From assembly GCF_964026495.1 (NCBI RefSeq), contig NZ_OZ032148.1, positions 186,001 through 250,000 of the forward strand: a stretch of DNA of 64,000 nucleotides. The letters are read 5' to 3'. The notes beneath the pieces are model-generated. The model saw only the letters and a list, made by a program, of their open reading frames with translations, was not told the DNA's origin and searched no databases. The position numbers and the translations under genes are program-made. Below are positions 9,154-19,316 of this stretch, one piece after another. How positions within the stretch are numbered: the first letter of the stretch is position 1; each line of letters starts with the position of its first letter. This DNA comes from Arsenophonus sp964026495 (GTDB lineage Bacteria > Pseudomonadota > Gammaproteobacteria > Enterobacterales > Enterobacteriaceae).

Positions 9154-11725
9154 ATTATTTTCCCCTCAACAAATTTAATATGTTTTGTTGATAATATAAC
9201 ATATTTTAGCTGAAAAAATCTGAATTTGCGTACTACTTTTCTCAGAATATACAAGGACAGTTTTTTCTGTGATGAAGCATATATGTTATGAATATTAAAA
9301 TTATATAAATAATATAATTTCTTTGTTTTATTTTTAAATATTTTTTAAATTCCTGTTATGTAAGATAATTTGTGTTTGAAATATTAAAAATAATTTTTAA
9401 AGATCATCTTAACACATAGTTAAATTACATTTAAAATATAAAATATATCAAATATTTTGTAAGTAACATAATTTAAAGATGTTATTTTTTTAGCTTTTAA
9501 AATTATATTTTATGTCATATAAAATATAATTTTTTTAAAAAATACTTTTTTAGTTGAATATATCATTATTATTTATTATTTATATTTCCATTCTAATCTA
9601 ATATTAGATTTGTTTTATTTTTATTTTTGATTTGATTCTTATTATGCAATATTTGTAATATTTTTTTTAATTATTTTTGTAATTATTGTTAATCATTTAA
9701 AGATTTATAACAAATAGTTAATAAAAATAAATCTTTTTATTTTTTGATAATTATTGTGTAGAATCTACATATAAGCTACATGATAATATAATTCATGTAT
9801 AAAATCATAATTCATCTACACAATGTATTATATTTTTTTTTGAAATTTATGGTTTTTTAGTAAACAATTAGATTTTTATTGATGTTAAAAAAATCATTTT
9901 TTTTGCATATAATAGAAAAGTAGTATTTTTGATATTTTTATGAATATAAATAACTTGATATAAAATATATTAAATTTTATTTGTATCTTTATAGATTTAA
10001 AAATCTATTTTGTTTTAATTCATAAAATGAATATATTTTTTTAGATGGTTTTTCAAAAAAAATTCTAAAGAATATTTTTTTATGTTTAATATGTGCATGT
10101 ATTAATGATATTTTTAACAAGAAATATTAGGGTGATAATGATAATTTTATTTAAGAAAATAATGCTTAAATTTTGTATTTTAATATTTAGCATAATTTTA
10201 AAATTTATATTTTTAATAAAATAAATATTTCTTTAAGTATCGAGTCGATTGTACATTAAATGAATTAGTAGATGATATTTTTGATTTAAAATATAGTTTT
10301 ATTTTTAATATATGACTTTTAAACAATTAATTCATGAAAAATCAGTAAATTTTCTGGTGAATTACATAATATATATATTTATATTTTGATATTTTTTGTA
10401 TTTTTTTTATAAGTTAATTTCCATTTTTTTTGTTTTTATTATTTTTATCAAAATTTGTTGTATTATATATTTCTTCTTTTGAAGAGACTTTTAATTTTTT
10501 AAGATTTGAAAGATGTTTGTTAAAATAAGTTAACAGTTTTATTTAAAAAAATATTATTTTTTAAATCTTTTTAAACCAAAAATTAAATTTTTAATCAATG
10601 GTAGTTAATATATATAAATATTTTTTTATTTTTTCGTATTACTATTAATATAAAAATTATTTTTCTATAAAAATAACGGTAATTATTAAATAATAGAAAG
10701 CAATAAAAAAATCAAAAAAAAGGATGTTTATCATATTATATTAGTATTCTAGAATAATTATAATTCTTTTAGTTTTATATACTAGTATGGAAATAAATTG
10801 TAAAGCTCGTTTAAAATTTTTTAAAAACCATTTTATGATATAGTTTTTTAAAAAATTTAGGTTGAAAGATAAAGTTATTAATTATTAATGATTGTTAATT
10901 TATTTTAATGCAAAAGTAATATTCAAGTAATTAAAATTTATAGTGAATATTTCAGTAATTACAATTAAAACTTTAAAGAAAAAAACATTGATTATTTAAG
11001 ATAAAGATAATTAACAATATCATTTTGATGTATAAAAATGATATAGATAACGAATATAAAGAATAAAAAATAGATATTGTATATTTAATATTAGAAATAA
11101 AAATGCTATGAAGATAAAAAACAAAATAATATAAAAAAGTATGTATTGCCGTAAACAGTATAGAAAATAGATTTTTAAAAATTGATAATATATTTGCGGA
11201 ATAGTATAATAAAAAAGTTTTTTAGATAATAAAAAATATTTTTTATGTAGTTACTTTAAAAGCTTAAGTCTTTATAAAAAAATTCTTTAGATTATTTTTT
11301 TATTTTTTTATTTAAAATAGAATTTTTTATTGCTATGTTAATTTTTTGATATAGTTATGTGGTTTTCAATGAATGTTATTTATTTTTTTTAAAATAATTA
11401 AATCATTTATATAGAAATAATGATTAATCTTATAACTTCCTTGTATCTATATTTACAATTTTATTTTTAATAATGGTAATTCAAGATCTAATATCTAATT
11501 AAATTAATGTTGTTATAGGTGTTAAAAACTGTTGTTACTTTATAGAGAATAATATCGTATATGGAATGATGTCGAGATGAAGATTATAAAATCAAAAATT
11601 CATGAATATACATTATTCTTGTATTGAAAAATAAACTAACTAAAGTATCAATATATTAAATTTAGTATAACGATTTTGTTTGAGTATGATAATCAATCTA
11701 CAATAGATTTTTTCTTTTATTTGAT
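9154..11725. other. 2.6 kb gene-free region at the expected cysK-cysZ-zipA site
   Basis: ptsH (minus) and ligA (plus) flank this stretch in the same relative orientation as in E. coli, where cysK, cysZ and zipA lie between them. No frame of those genes can be read. The DNA is AT-dominated with stops in all frames. Visible structures are a 16-bp perfect palindrome (9595-9610, aatctaatattagatt), a long inverted repeat (9753-9824), and an imperfect hairpin near 10159-10203. The ptsH and ligA promoters must lie at its ends. Loss of zipA and cysK is inferred from synteny only. Confidence 0.65.
9753..9824. repeat. Inverted repeat spanning 72 nt, with an inner hairpin
   Basis: The arms attgtgtaga (9753-9762) and tctacacaat (9815-9824) are perfect 10-bp complements. 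The 52-nt interval holds a second hairpin, catga/tcatg with a 9-nt loop. The overall size is tRNA-like, but the T-loop motif and a 7-nt anticodon loop are missing, so I do not call a tRNA. It could be a decayed tRNA, a terminator or chance. Confidence 0.5.
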
Positions 11726-13768
11726 ATGAAAAGATTTCTTATGATAAATCATAAAAAAAAAATTGAAATTTTAAAAGAGCAGTTACTGCATTACGCATAT
11801 CATTATCATGTATTAGACCAACCCATAATATCTGATCAGAAATATGATAAAATGATGGAAGAATTACAACAATTAGAATTGTTGTATCCAGAATTTATTA
11901 CCAGTGATTCTCCAACACAATGTGTTGGAGCTTTACCATTAAAATCTTTTAAAGAAGTATATCATGAAATACCGATGTTGTCATTAGACAATGTTTTTAA
12001 TGAAAAAACTTACTTAGCATTTAATAAACGAGTGCATTCTTATTTTAAGAAAAATATTCAATTAAGTTTTTGTTGTGAACCTAAATTAGATGGTGTAGCT
12101 GTTAGTTTATTATATAAGAATGGTAAATTAGTACAAGCAGCAACACGTGGTGATGGTAAAATAGGTGAAAATATTACTGATAATATTCGTACAATATTAT
12201 GTATCCCAGTGCAGTTAAAAGGTGATAATATTCCTAAGATTATTGAAATTCGTGGCGAAGTTTTTATGACGCATGAAAATTTTAAAAAATTAAACAAAGA
12301 AGATGGATGTCATAAAAAAATTTTTTCTAATCCAAGAAATGCTGCTGCTGGATCATTGCGTCAGGTAGATTCAAGTATTACTGCTAAAAGATTATTACAT
12401 TTTTTTTGTTATGGTTTTGGTATATTTTCCGGTAAGATATTACCAAATAGTCAATATAAATCTTTGATGCAATTTAAAAGATGGGGATTACCTATTAGTG
12501 ATAAAATAAAATTTTGTCAAAATAGTAAAGAGGTTTTAGAATATTATCATCAAATGTTACATATTCGTTTAGGGTTAGGTTTTGATATTGATGGTATAGT
12601 AATTAAGGTAGATTCATTAGAATTACAAAAAAAGATTGGATTTATTGCTCGAGCACCTCGTTGGGCTATAGCATTTAAATTTCCTTCTCAAGAAGAAATG
12701 ACTGTTTTAAATGATGTAAAATTTCAGGTTGGACGCACAGGTATTGTTACACCTATAGCTAAATTAAAACCTGTTAAAATTTCTGGTGTTACTATTTCTC
12801 ATGCAACACTTCATAATGTTGATGAGATTAAACGTTTAAAAATACGTATCGGGGATACTGTTATTATTCGTAGAGCAGGTGATGTAATTCCTAAAATTGT
12901 TAATGTGGTTTCTACATTTCGGCCTACTAATAGTAAAAAAATTATTTTTCCTATTTATTGCCCAACGTGTAGTTCATATCTTGAGCGTATTGAAGGTCAA
13001 GTGAGAATTCGTTGTACTGGTGGTCTTATTTGTGCTGCACAACGCAAAAGAACTTTGAGGCACTTTGTTTCAAGAAGTGCTATGAATATTAGAGGTATGG
13101 GAGAGAAAATAATTAATCAACTTGTTGATAAAAATTATGTAAATACAGTTGTTGATCTTTATTTTTTAAATTGTAAAATATTCTCAAAATTAACACGTAT
13201 TGGTTTGAAATCTCAAAGAAATTTAATGTATTCTCTTGAGAAATCTAAGAGAACTACATTGGCACGTTTTGTTTATGCTTTAGGTATTCAAGAAGTCGGT
13301 TTAGTTACAGCTAATAATTTAGCCGACTATTATGGTTCATTGGAAGCAATAATAAAAGCAGATATGGAATCACTAAAAAAAGTAAAAGATATTGGAGAAA
13401 TAGTAGCTAGAAATATCATATTTTTTTTTCGTGAAGAGAAGAATCGTAATATTGTTAATGAATTAATATATAAAATTGGTATTAGTTTTTTAGTTAGAAA
13501 AGTTGAAAAATCTGTAATCAAAAAGAAAGAAAATATTGAATTTTTAGGAAAAACTATAGTTTTAACAGGAAAATTTCATTTTTTAACACGTGATCAATTA
13601 AAAAATAAATTAATTTTTTTTGGTGCTAAAGTCATGGAGAATGTTTCCAAAAAAACTGATTTAGTGATTTTTGGAAAAAATTATGGTTCAAAATTTGCTA
13701 AAGCAAATGAATTAGGAATAAAAATTCTAAATGAAAATGAATGTATGAAATTATTAGAAGAAGATTAA
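11726..13768 (+). CDS. ligA: NAD-dependent DNA ligase LigA
   Basis: Seals nicks during replication and repair, using NAD. It has 680 residues (E. coli 671). Domains in order: Ia with YHVLDQPIISD; nucleotidyltransferase with the adenylated Lys120 in CCEPKLDG and TRGDGKIGENIT; OB fold with FQVGRTGIVTP and IRRAGDVIP; a four-cysteine zinc finger (CPTC ... CTGGLIC) near 410-435; helix-hairpin-helix repeats; and a BRCT domain from about 595 (LGKTIVLTGKF). A second in-frame ATG at 11741, with gaaaag before it, would give 675 residues and is equally possible as start. All catalytic parts look intact. Confidence 0.96.
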   Translation: MKRFLMINHKKKIEILKEQLLHYAYHYHVLDQPIISDQKYDKMMEELQQLELLYPEFITSDSPTQCVGALPLKSFKEVYHEIPMLSLDNVFNEKTYLAFNKRVHSYFKKNIQLSFCCEPKLDGVAVSLLYKNGKLVQAATRGDGKIGENITDNIRTILCIPVQLKGDNIPKIIEIRGEVFMTHENFKKLNKEDGCHKKIFSNPRNAAAGSLRQVDSSITAKRLLHFFCYGFGIFSGKILPNSQYKSLMQFKRWGLPISDKIKFCQNSKEVLEYYHQMLHIRLGLGFDIDGIVIKVDSLELQKKIGFIARAPRWAIAFKFPSQEEMTVLNDVKFQVGRTGIVTPIAKLKPVKISGVTISHATLHNVDEIKRLKIRIGDTVIIRRAGDVIPKIVNVVSTFRPTNSKKIIFPIYCPTCSSYLERIEGQVRIRCTGGLICAAQRKRTLRHFVSRSAMNIRGMGEKIINQLVDKNYVNTVVDLYFLNCKIFSKLTRIGLKSQRNLMYSLEKSKRTTLARFVYALGIQEVGLVTANNLADYYGSLEAIIKADMESLKKVKDIGEIVARNIIFFFREEKNRNIVNELIYKIGISFLVRKVEKSVIKKKENIEFLGKTIVLTGKFHFLTRDQLKNKLIFFGAKVMENVSKKTDLVIFGKNYGSKFAKANELGIKILNENECMKLLEED

Positions 13769-14857
13769 TAAATAAGTTTTTTCAAATCAGTAATAAAATC
13801 AAAAAGTACTTAAGTATTGTTATTAAAACAATTATTTTAAATGATTTTTTAGACATGCATCTGAAAGATACTTTTTTATAAAAAATTTTATTATTTAGTT
13901 TTTTATATTATTCTATTATGTTATATAAAAACATAGTAAATTACTATTTGGAAGAAAAGCATGAATAGAAATAATTTTAGATATATTTCGCAAATATTTT
14001 GTGTTATCTTCGAATAATAAATTTATTATTTTATGCATTATGTTATATTTGATATTAACACATAGTTATTGTAATAGTGTTAATTTTAATAAATTAAATT
14101 GAGATTAATACAAGATAAAATTAAACACACATAATCATCAAGATTGATTTTACTTCATTTTTTACGAATTCCTTATATTTTTTTTATCTATATCTATTTT
14201 ATTTTTATTCATTTTTAATTAATGTGCATTAATTTTTGTTCATAAAATGTATTTATTTTTTATTTATAATATTTTTCTGTTTATGAGTTATAAAATTTTA
14301 AGAATTTAAATAAAATAATGATGATATAAAATGTTCATTAACATATTAAAAATATTCTTAATAAGAAAAATAGTGATTTTAAAAATATTTATTTTAGTTT
14401 CAGAAATTAAATATTTTTATATGCTCTTTTTCGTTTTTTCTTTTAAATTTAAAAGAAAAGAGTATAATTCATTATTAATTAAATTTTGTTAATATAAAAT
14501 TGTATTATCCTGATCCTGATTATAGGTAAAATAATTTCTTTTTTGAAAAAAGATTTTATTTAATACAAAAATTTTTGTATATTTTTTTGAAAATTTAAAA
14601 TAGATTTATCAAAAGATAAATGCATATTTTTTATTTATATAAATAATTAAATTAATATAGTAGTATATCATAAATATGATTATTAATATTTCTGATATTT
14701 TTGTCTTAGATTTTTTTTTATTTTTTATTTTATAAAATGATACTTAATACATATAGTTGATATTTTAAAAATAGTTGATATATTTAAAATAAATATTAAT
14801 GATAATCAAATATTATTTATTAATGAATTAAAATAATACTGTTATTATGAGTTAAAA
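13769..14857. other. Gene-free region between ligA and tusD
   Basis: About 1.1 kb of AT-rich DNA with no readable gene. It contains an unusual number of perfect palindromes: tcttttaaatttaaaaga (14439-14456), flanked by further complementary arms ctcttt/aaagag, and atacaaaaatttttgtat (14563-14580). An 18-bp near-perfect tandem repeat starts at 14753. The breakpoint between two ancestral gene neighbourhoods (ligA area, str operon) lies here. Confidence 0.6.
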
Positions 14858-15265
14858 ATGAGTCTTGTTATTAAAAAAAAATTAACTTATTGTTTATTAG
14901 TTACTGGCGCCCCATATGGCACACAAATGGCTACTAATGCTTGGCGATTTGCAAATTTTTTGTTTGTTAGTGGACATATACTGAAAACAGTTTTTTTTTA
15001 CAAAGATGGAGTTTATAATGCTAATAAATTCAATTCACCAGCTAGTGATGAATTTGATTTATTGATTGGATGGAAAAAATTGATGCAAAAAACAGGATGT
15101 ACATTGAATATTTGTGTTGCAGCTGCATTAAGACGTGGTGTTGTTAATGAAATAGAAGCAAAAAATATCGGTTTATATTCTAATTTAGATAAAAATTTTG
15201 TATTAAGTGGTCTAACTAATTTAGTGGAAGCAATGCTTATTTGTGACCGTACAGTTCAATTTTAA
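14858..15265 (+). CDS. tusD: TusD, sulfur relay subunit for tRNA 2-thiolation
   Basis: Part of the TusBCD heterohexamer that passes persulfide sulfur from TusA to TusE and on to MnmA, which makes 2-thiouridine at the wobble base of Glu, Gln and Lys tRNAs. It has 135 residues (E. coli 128), with a short N-terminal extension. The active cysteine is Cys86 in NICVAAALRRGVV. The stretches GAPYGTQMA, GVYNAN and SPASDEFDL are typical. It starts the tusDCB-rpsL-rpsG-fusA-tuf order known from enterics and is 17 nt from tusC. Confidence 0.95.
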   Translation: MSLVIKKKLTYCLLVTGAPYGTQMATNAWRFANFLFVSGHILKTVFFYKDGVYNANKFNSPASDEFDLLIGWKKLMQKTGCTLNICVAAALRRGVVNEIEAKNIGLYSNLDKNFVLSGLTNLVEAMLICDRTVQF

Positions 15266-15282
15266 AAAATCATAACAACGAT

Positions 15283-15642
15283 ATGAAAAAAATAGCATTT
15301 ATTTTTATGAGCGTTCCTCATGGAACTTCTAGTGGACGTGAAGGATTGGATTTATTATTAGCAACTGCTATTTTAACTGAAAAAATAGGTATTTTTTTTA
15401 TTTCTGATGGCGTCTGTCAATTATTAGCAAGACAAAACCCAAATAAAATTTTGTCGCGTGATTATATTGTAACATATAAATTATTATCACTCTATAATAT
15501 TAATCATCGTTATATTTGTCAGGAAGATCTTGAAGAAAGAGGATTTTCTTCAGATAGTTGTTTTATTCTTCCTGTAACAATTCTTTCAGTTGATCAGCTT
15601 AAACATAATTTAAAAAATTATGATGTGGTTTTGACTTTTTAG
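15283..15642 (+). CDS. tusC: TusC, sulfur relay subunit
   Basis: Structural subunit of TusBCD. It has 119 residues, the same as E. coli. Recognised by PHGTSSGREGLDLLLA, the alternation through RDYIVTYKLLSLYNI and the end NYDVVLTF. It lacks the catalytic cysteine role of TusD. It is followed 35 nt later by tusB. The gene is intact. Confidence 0.94.
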   Translation: MKKIAFIFMSVPHGTSSGREGLDLLLATAILTEKIGIFFISDGVCQLLARQNPNKILSRDYIVTYKLLSLYNINHRYICQEDLEERGFSSDSCFILPVTILSVDQLKHNLKNYDVVLTF

Positions 15643-15677
15643 TTAATAATTTTAAAAAAGTAATAGACAATTAATAT

Positions 15678-15983
15678 ATGTTGTATAGCATTTCTACTTC
15701 TCCTTATTATACTGATATGAATTCATTAATTAGCTTAGTAATGAAAGAAGATGAATTATTATTAATGCAAGATGGTGTTTTGATGGGACATAAAAAATTG
15801 CTGAATAATAATGATAATTATTATTTGATGCAATTTAAAAAAAAAGGCATTCATGTATTTGCATTACAAGATGATATTAAAGCAAGAGGATTAATACCAT
15901 ATATTTCATCTTATATACATCAAATATCTTTTATTGATTTTGTAGAACTAACCGTAAAACATACACAATATTTTTCTTGGTGA
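15678..15983 (+). CDS. tusB: TusB, sulfur relay subunit
   Basis: Third subunit of the TusBCD sulfur carrier. It has 101 residues (E. coli 95). Signatures are EDELLLMQDGVL, VFALQDDIKARGL and the C-terminal VELTVKHTQYFSW. It ends 128 nt before rpsL, and the str operon promoter lies in that spacer. So tusDCB is probably a separate transcript that may read through into rpsL. Confidence 0.93.
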   Translation: MLYSISTSPYYTDMNSLISLVMKEDELLLMQDGVLMGHKKLLNNNDNYYLMQFKKKGIHVFALQDDIKARGLIPYISSYIHQISFIDFVELTVKHTQYFSW

Positions 15984-16006
15984 TTAATTATCATTTTGTA
16001 TATTTC

Positions 16007-16035
16007 TTGACACCTGTTTCTGTCAGCAATAAAAT
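16007..16035 (+). promoter_or_regulatory. sigma-70 promoter of the str operon
   Basis: A perfect -35 TTGACA (16007-16012) is followed, after a 17-bp spacer, by TAAAAT (16030-16035, 5 of 6 consensus bases). The layout, including the C after TTGACA and the TAAAAT box, resembles the E. coli rpsL promoter as I remember it. It is one of the few promoters in the window that is close to consensus. Confidence 0.85.
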
Positions 16036-16111
16036 TTTGCTTATTCAAATTTTCTTATTTTAATAATGAGAAAAATATTTGTGCTTACTCAATGAAAACT
16101 AGGAGTTTTAA

Positions 16112-16486
16112 ATGGCAACAATTAATCAATTGGTTCGTAAACCACGTAGTTCAAAAATTATGAAAAGTAATGTGCCAGCACTAGAAGCTTGTCCTCAAAA
16201 ACGTGGTGTGTGTACTCGTGTATATACTACGACTCCTAAAAAACCTAATTCAGCATTACGTAAAGTATGTCGTGTTCGTTTAACTAATGGTTATGAAGTA
16301 TCTTCTTATATTGGTGGTGAAGGTCATAATTTACAAGAACATTCAGTGGTATTAATTCGTGGTGGTCGAGTTAAAGATTTGCCAGGTGTTCGTTATCATA
16401 CTGTTCGGGGTGCATTAGATTGTTCTGGTGTAAAAGATCGTAAACAAAGTCGTTCTAAATATGGTACTAAAAAACAAAAAAATTAA
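16112..16486 (+). CDS. rpsL: 30S ribosomal protein S12
   Basis: Decoding-centre protein of the small subunit. It has 124 residues, as in E. coli. It keeps TTPKKPNSALRKVCRVRLTN around the streptomycin-determining lysine and GRVKDLPGVRYH with the aspartate that is methylthiolated in enterics. The ribosome binding site is taggag, 7-8 nt before ATG. It is the first gene of rpsL-rpsG-fusA-tuf and has a near-consensus promoter about 80 nt upstream. Confidence 0.98.
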   Translation: MATINQLVRKPRSSKIMKSNVPALEACPQKRGVCTRVYTTTPKKPNSALRKVCRVRLTNGYEVSSYIGGEGHNLQEHSVVLIRGGRVKDLPGVRYHTVRGALDCSGVKDRKQSRSKYGTKKQKN

Positions 16487-16582
16487 AATAGTAATCTATT
16501 CATTAAGATTAAACATGTAATTTTTACATAATAATCTCATAAAGATTTAAGTAATCTTTATATTTTAAAACGGAGTATATCC

Positions 16583-17053
16583 ATGCCACGTCGTCGTGTA
16601 ATTGGTCAACGTAAAATTCTTTCAGATCCAAAATTTGGATCAGAATTATTAGCTAAATTTATTAATATTTTAATGGTAGATGGTAAAAAATCTATTGCAG
16701 AAACGATTGTTTATAAAGCACTTGATACTTTATCTTATCGTGCTAAAAAAAAACATATGGAAACTTTTGAAATAGCACTTGAAAATGTTCGACCAATGGT
16801 AGAAGTAAAATCGCGTCGTGTTGGTGGTTCAACATATCAGGTTCCTGTAGAAGTGCGTCCTGTGCGTCGCAATGCATTAGCCATGCGTTGGATTGTTGCA
16901 GCCGCTCGTAAACGTCCTGATAAATCTATGGCTTTGCGTTTAGCTAATGAACTAACTGATGCAATTGAAAACAAAGGCACTGCTGTTAAAAAACGTGAAG
17001 ATGTTCATCGTATGGCAGAAGCTAACAAAGCATTTGCTCACTATCGTTGGTAA
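16583..17053 (+). CDS. rpsG: 30S ribosomal protein S7
   Basis: Primary 16S rRNA 3'-domain binder that starts head assembly. It has 156 residues, the common bacterial length. Typical runs are MPRRRVIGQRKILSDPKFGS and VEVKSRRVGGSTYQVPVEV, ending in KAFAHYRW. The 96-nt rpsL-rpsG spacer is where S7 represses translation in E. coli. It contains an aagattaa/taatctt-like complementarity here, but I cannot show that control survives. Confidence 0.98.
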   Translation: MPRRRVIGQRKILSDPKFGSELLAKFINILMVDGKKSIAETIVYKALDTLSYRAKKKHMETFEIALENVRPMVEVKSRRVGGSTYQVPVEVRPVRRNALAMRWIVAAARKRPDKSMALRLANELTDAIENKGTAVKKREDVHRMAEANKAFAHYRW

Positions 17054-17135
17054 GTTTTGTTAGTTATCTTTCGTAAGAAAGTAGCATGTATATTACTTTT
17101 TTATACGAATTGAATAATCACGAGAGAGGAAAAAC

Positions 17136-19247
17136 ATGGCTCGTAAAACTCCCATTACGCGTTATCGTAATATTGGCATAAGTGCCCATATTGACGCTGG
17201 TAAGACCACAACAACTGAGCGCATTTTGTTTTATACTGGGGTTAGTCATAAAATAGGAGAAGTTCATGATGGCGCAGCAACTATGGACTGGATGGAGCAG
17301 GAGCAGGAGCGTGGTATTACAATTACCTCAGCTGCAACTACTGCCTTTTGGTCTGGTATGGGAAATCAGTTTGATGAACATCGTATCAATATCATTGATA
17401 CACCAGGACATGTTGACTTTACTATTGAAGTCGAACGTTCTATGCGTATTTTAGATGGTGTGGTAATGGTGTATTGTGCAGTTGGTGGTGTTCAACCACA
17501 GTCTGAAACTGTTTGGCGTCAGGCAAATAAATATCGAGTGCCCCGTATAGCATTTGTTAATAAAATGGATCGTATGGGTGCTAATTTTTTACGGGTTGTT
17601 AAACAAATTGAAACTCGTCTTGGAGCAATAGCAATCCCGTTACAGTTACCTATTGGTGTAGAAGAATCATTTAGTGGTGTTATTGATTTAATTAAAATGA
17701 AAGCAATTCATTGGAATGATAATGATCAAGGTGTTACTTTTGTTTATGATGATATTCCAGAAAATATGCAATTGCAGGCTGAAGAGTGGCGTAATAAATT
17801 AATTGAAGCTGCAGCAGAAGCATCAGATGAGTTAATGGAGAAGTATTTTAGTTTTCAAGTATTATCTGAGGAAGAAAGTAAAAAAGGATTACGACAAAGA
17901 GTAATCAATAATGAAATTATTTTAGTTACTTGTGGTTCCGCCTTTAAAAATAAAGGTGTACAAGCAATGTTAGATGCTGTTATTGAATATTTGCCAGCCC
18001 CAACTGATATTCCAGCCATTAAAGGTGATTTGATGGATAATATGAATGGTTCTTTAGAACGTAATCCCAGTGATGATGAACCTTTTTCATCATTAGCTTT
18101 TAAAATTGCAACTGATTCATTTGTAGGGAATTTAACTTTCTTTCGTGTGTATTCTGGTGTAGTTAAATCAGGTGATACTGTTTTTAATTCAGTAAAAAAC
18201 AAAAAAGAACGTTTCGGTCGGATTGTGCAAATGCATGCTAATAAACGTGAAGAAATCAAAGAAGTCAGAGCAGGTGATATTGCTGCTGCTATTGGACTTA
18301 AGGAGGTCACTACAGGTGATACTTTATGTGCATTTGATAAGCCAATTATTTTAGAACGCATGGATTTCCCCCAACCAGTTATTTCAGTTGCTATTGAACC
18401 TAAAACGAAAACTGATCAAGAAAAAATGGGAATGGCTTTAGGTCGTTTAGCACAAGAAGATCCATCTTTTCGTGTATCTACTGATGAAGAATCAGGTCAA
18501 ACAATTATTGCTGGTATGGGTGAATTACATCTTGAAGTATTGATTGATCGTATGCGTCGTGAGTTTAAAGTTGAAGCAAATGTCGGAAAACCTCAAGTAG
18601 CATATCGCGAGACTATTCGTAAATCTGTTGAACAGGAAGGTAAGTTTATACGTCAGTCTGGTGGTCGCGGGCAATTTGGTCATGTATGGATTCGTGTTGA
18701 GCCTTTAGAAGAAGTTCATGACATTGGTTATGAATTTCATAATGAAATTGTTGGTGGTGTAATTCCTAAAGAATATATACCATCAGTTGATAAAGGGGTT
18801 CAAGAACAGATGAAAAATGGTGTTTTAGCTGGTTACCCCGTTGTTGATGTAAAAGTAGCATTATATGATGGTTCATATCATGAGGTTGATTCTTCAGAAA
18901 TGGCATTTAAAATTGCAGGTTCAATAGCTTTTAGAGAAGGTTTTATGAAAGCTAATCCGGTATTATTAGAACCCATTATGCAAGTTGAAGTTGAAACTCC
19001 TGAAGAGTATATGGGTGATGTTATTGGTGATTTAAATCGTCGTCGTGGAATTATTGAAGGTATGGAAGATATAGGAACTATTAAAACAGTTCGAGCTCGA
19101 GTACCATTATCAGAAATGTTTGGTTATGCTACAGATTTGCGCTCACAAACTCAAGGTCGTGCTTCTTATTCAATGGAATTTTTGAAGTACAATGAAGCAC
19201 CAGTGAATGTTGCTCAAGCAATTATTGGAGCACGTAAAGCTAAATAA
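17136..19247 (+). CDS. fusA: Elongation factor G
   Basis: GTPase that drives ribosomal translocation. It has 703 residues (E. coli 704). The P-loop is AHIDAGKTTTTERIL, switch II DTPGHVDFT and the G4 motif NKMDR; domain IV contains GGRGQFGHVWI. The ribosome binding site agagagga lies before ATG 17136. It is intact and one of the less AT-rich genes here, as expected of a highly expressed gene. The spacer to tuf is 69 nt and holds a small hairpin, agttct/agaact (19275-19298). Confidence 0.98.
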   Translation: MARKTPITRYRNIGISAHIDAGKTTTTERILFYTGVSHKIGEVHDGAATMDWMEQEQERGITITSAATTAFWSGMGNQFDEHRINIIDTPGHVDFTIEVERSMRILDGVVMVYCAVGGVQPQSETVWRQANKYRVPRIAFVNKMDRMGANFLRVVKQIETRLGAIAIPLQLPIGVEESFSGVIDLIKMKAIHWNDNDQGVTFVYDDIPENMQLQAEEWRNKLIEAAAEASDELMEKYFSFQVLSEEESKKGLRQRVINNEIILVTCGSAFKNKGVQAMLDAVIEYLPAPTDIPAIKGDLMDNMNGSLERNPSDDEPFSSLAFKIATDSFVGNLTFFRVYSGVVKSGDTVFNSVKNKKERFGRIVQMHANKREEIKEVRAGDIAAAIGLKEVTTGDTLCAFDKPIILERMDFPQPVISVAIEPKTKTDQEKMGMALGRLAQEDPSFRVSTDEESGQTIIAGMGELHLEVLIDRMRREFKVEANVGKPQVAYRETIRKSVEQEGKFIRQSGGRGQFGHVWIRVEPLEEVHDIGYEFHNEIVGGVIPKEYIPSVDKGVQEQMKNGVLAGYPVVDVKVALYDGSYHEVDSSEMAFKIAGSIAFREGFMKANPVLLEPIMQVEVETPEEYMGDVIGDLNRRRGIIEGMEDIGTIKTVRARVPLSEMFGYATDLRSQTQGRASYSMEFLKYNEAPVNVAQAIIGARKAK

Positions 19248-19316
19248 CAGATTTTTTATTTAACTATTTGATTTAGTTCTTTTCTATTTTTGAGAACTTT
19301 ATAAGGAATACAAGTC

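Noticed and set aside
9753..9824. Calling a tRNA at the 72-nt inverted repeat
   Set aside because: There is no T-loop consensus, the central loop has nine bases instead of seven, and the outer stem is ten base pairs.
17855..18361. 168-codon frame antisense to fusA
   Set aside because: It lies wholly inside the intact, strongly conserved fusA gene; long antisense frames are common opposite conserved coding sequence and there is no independent start signal.
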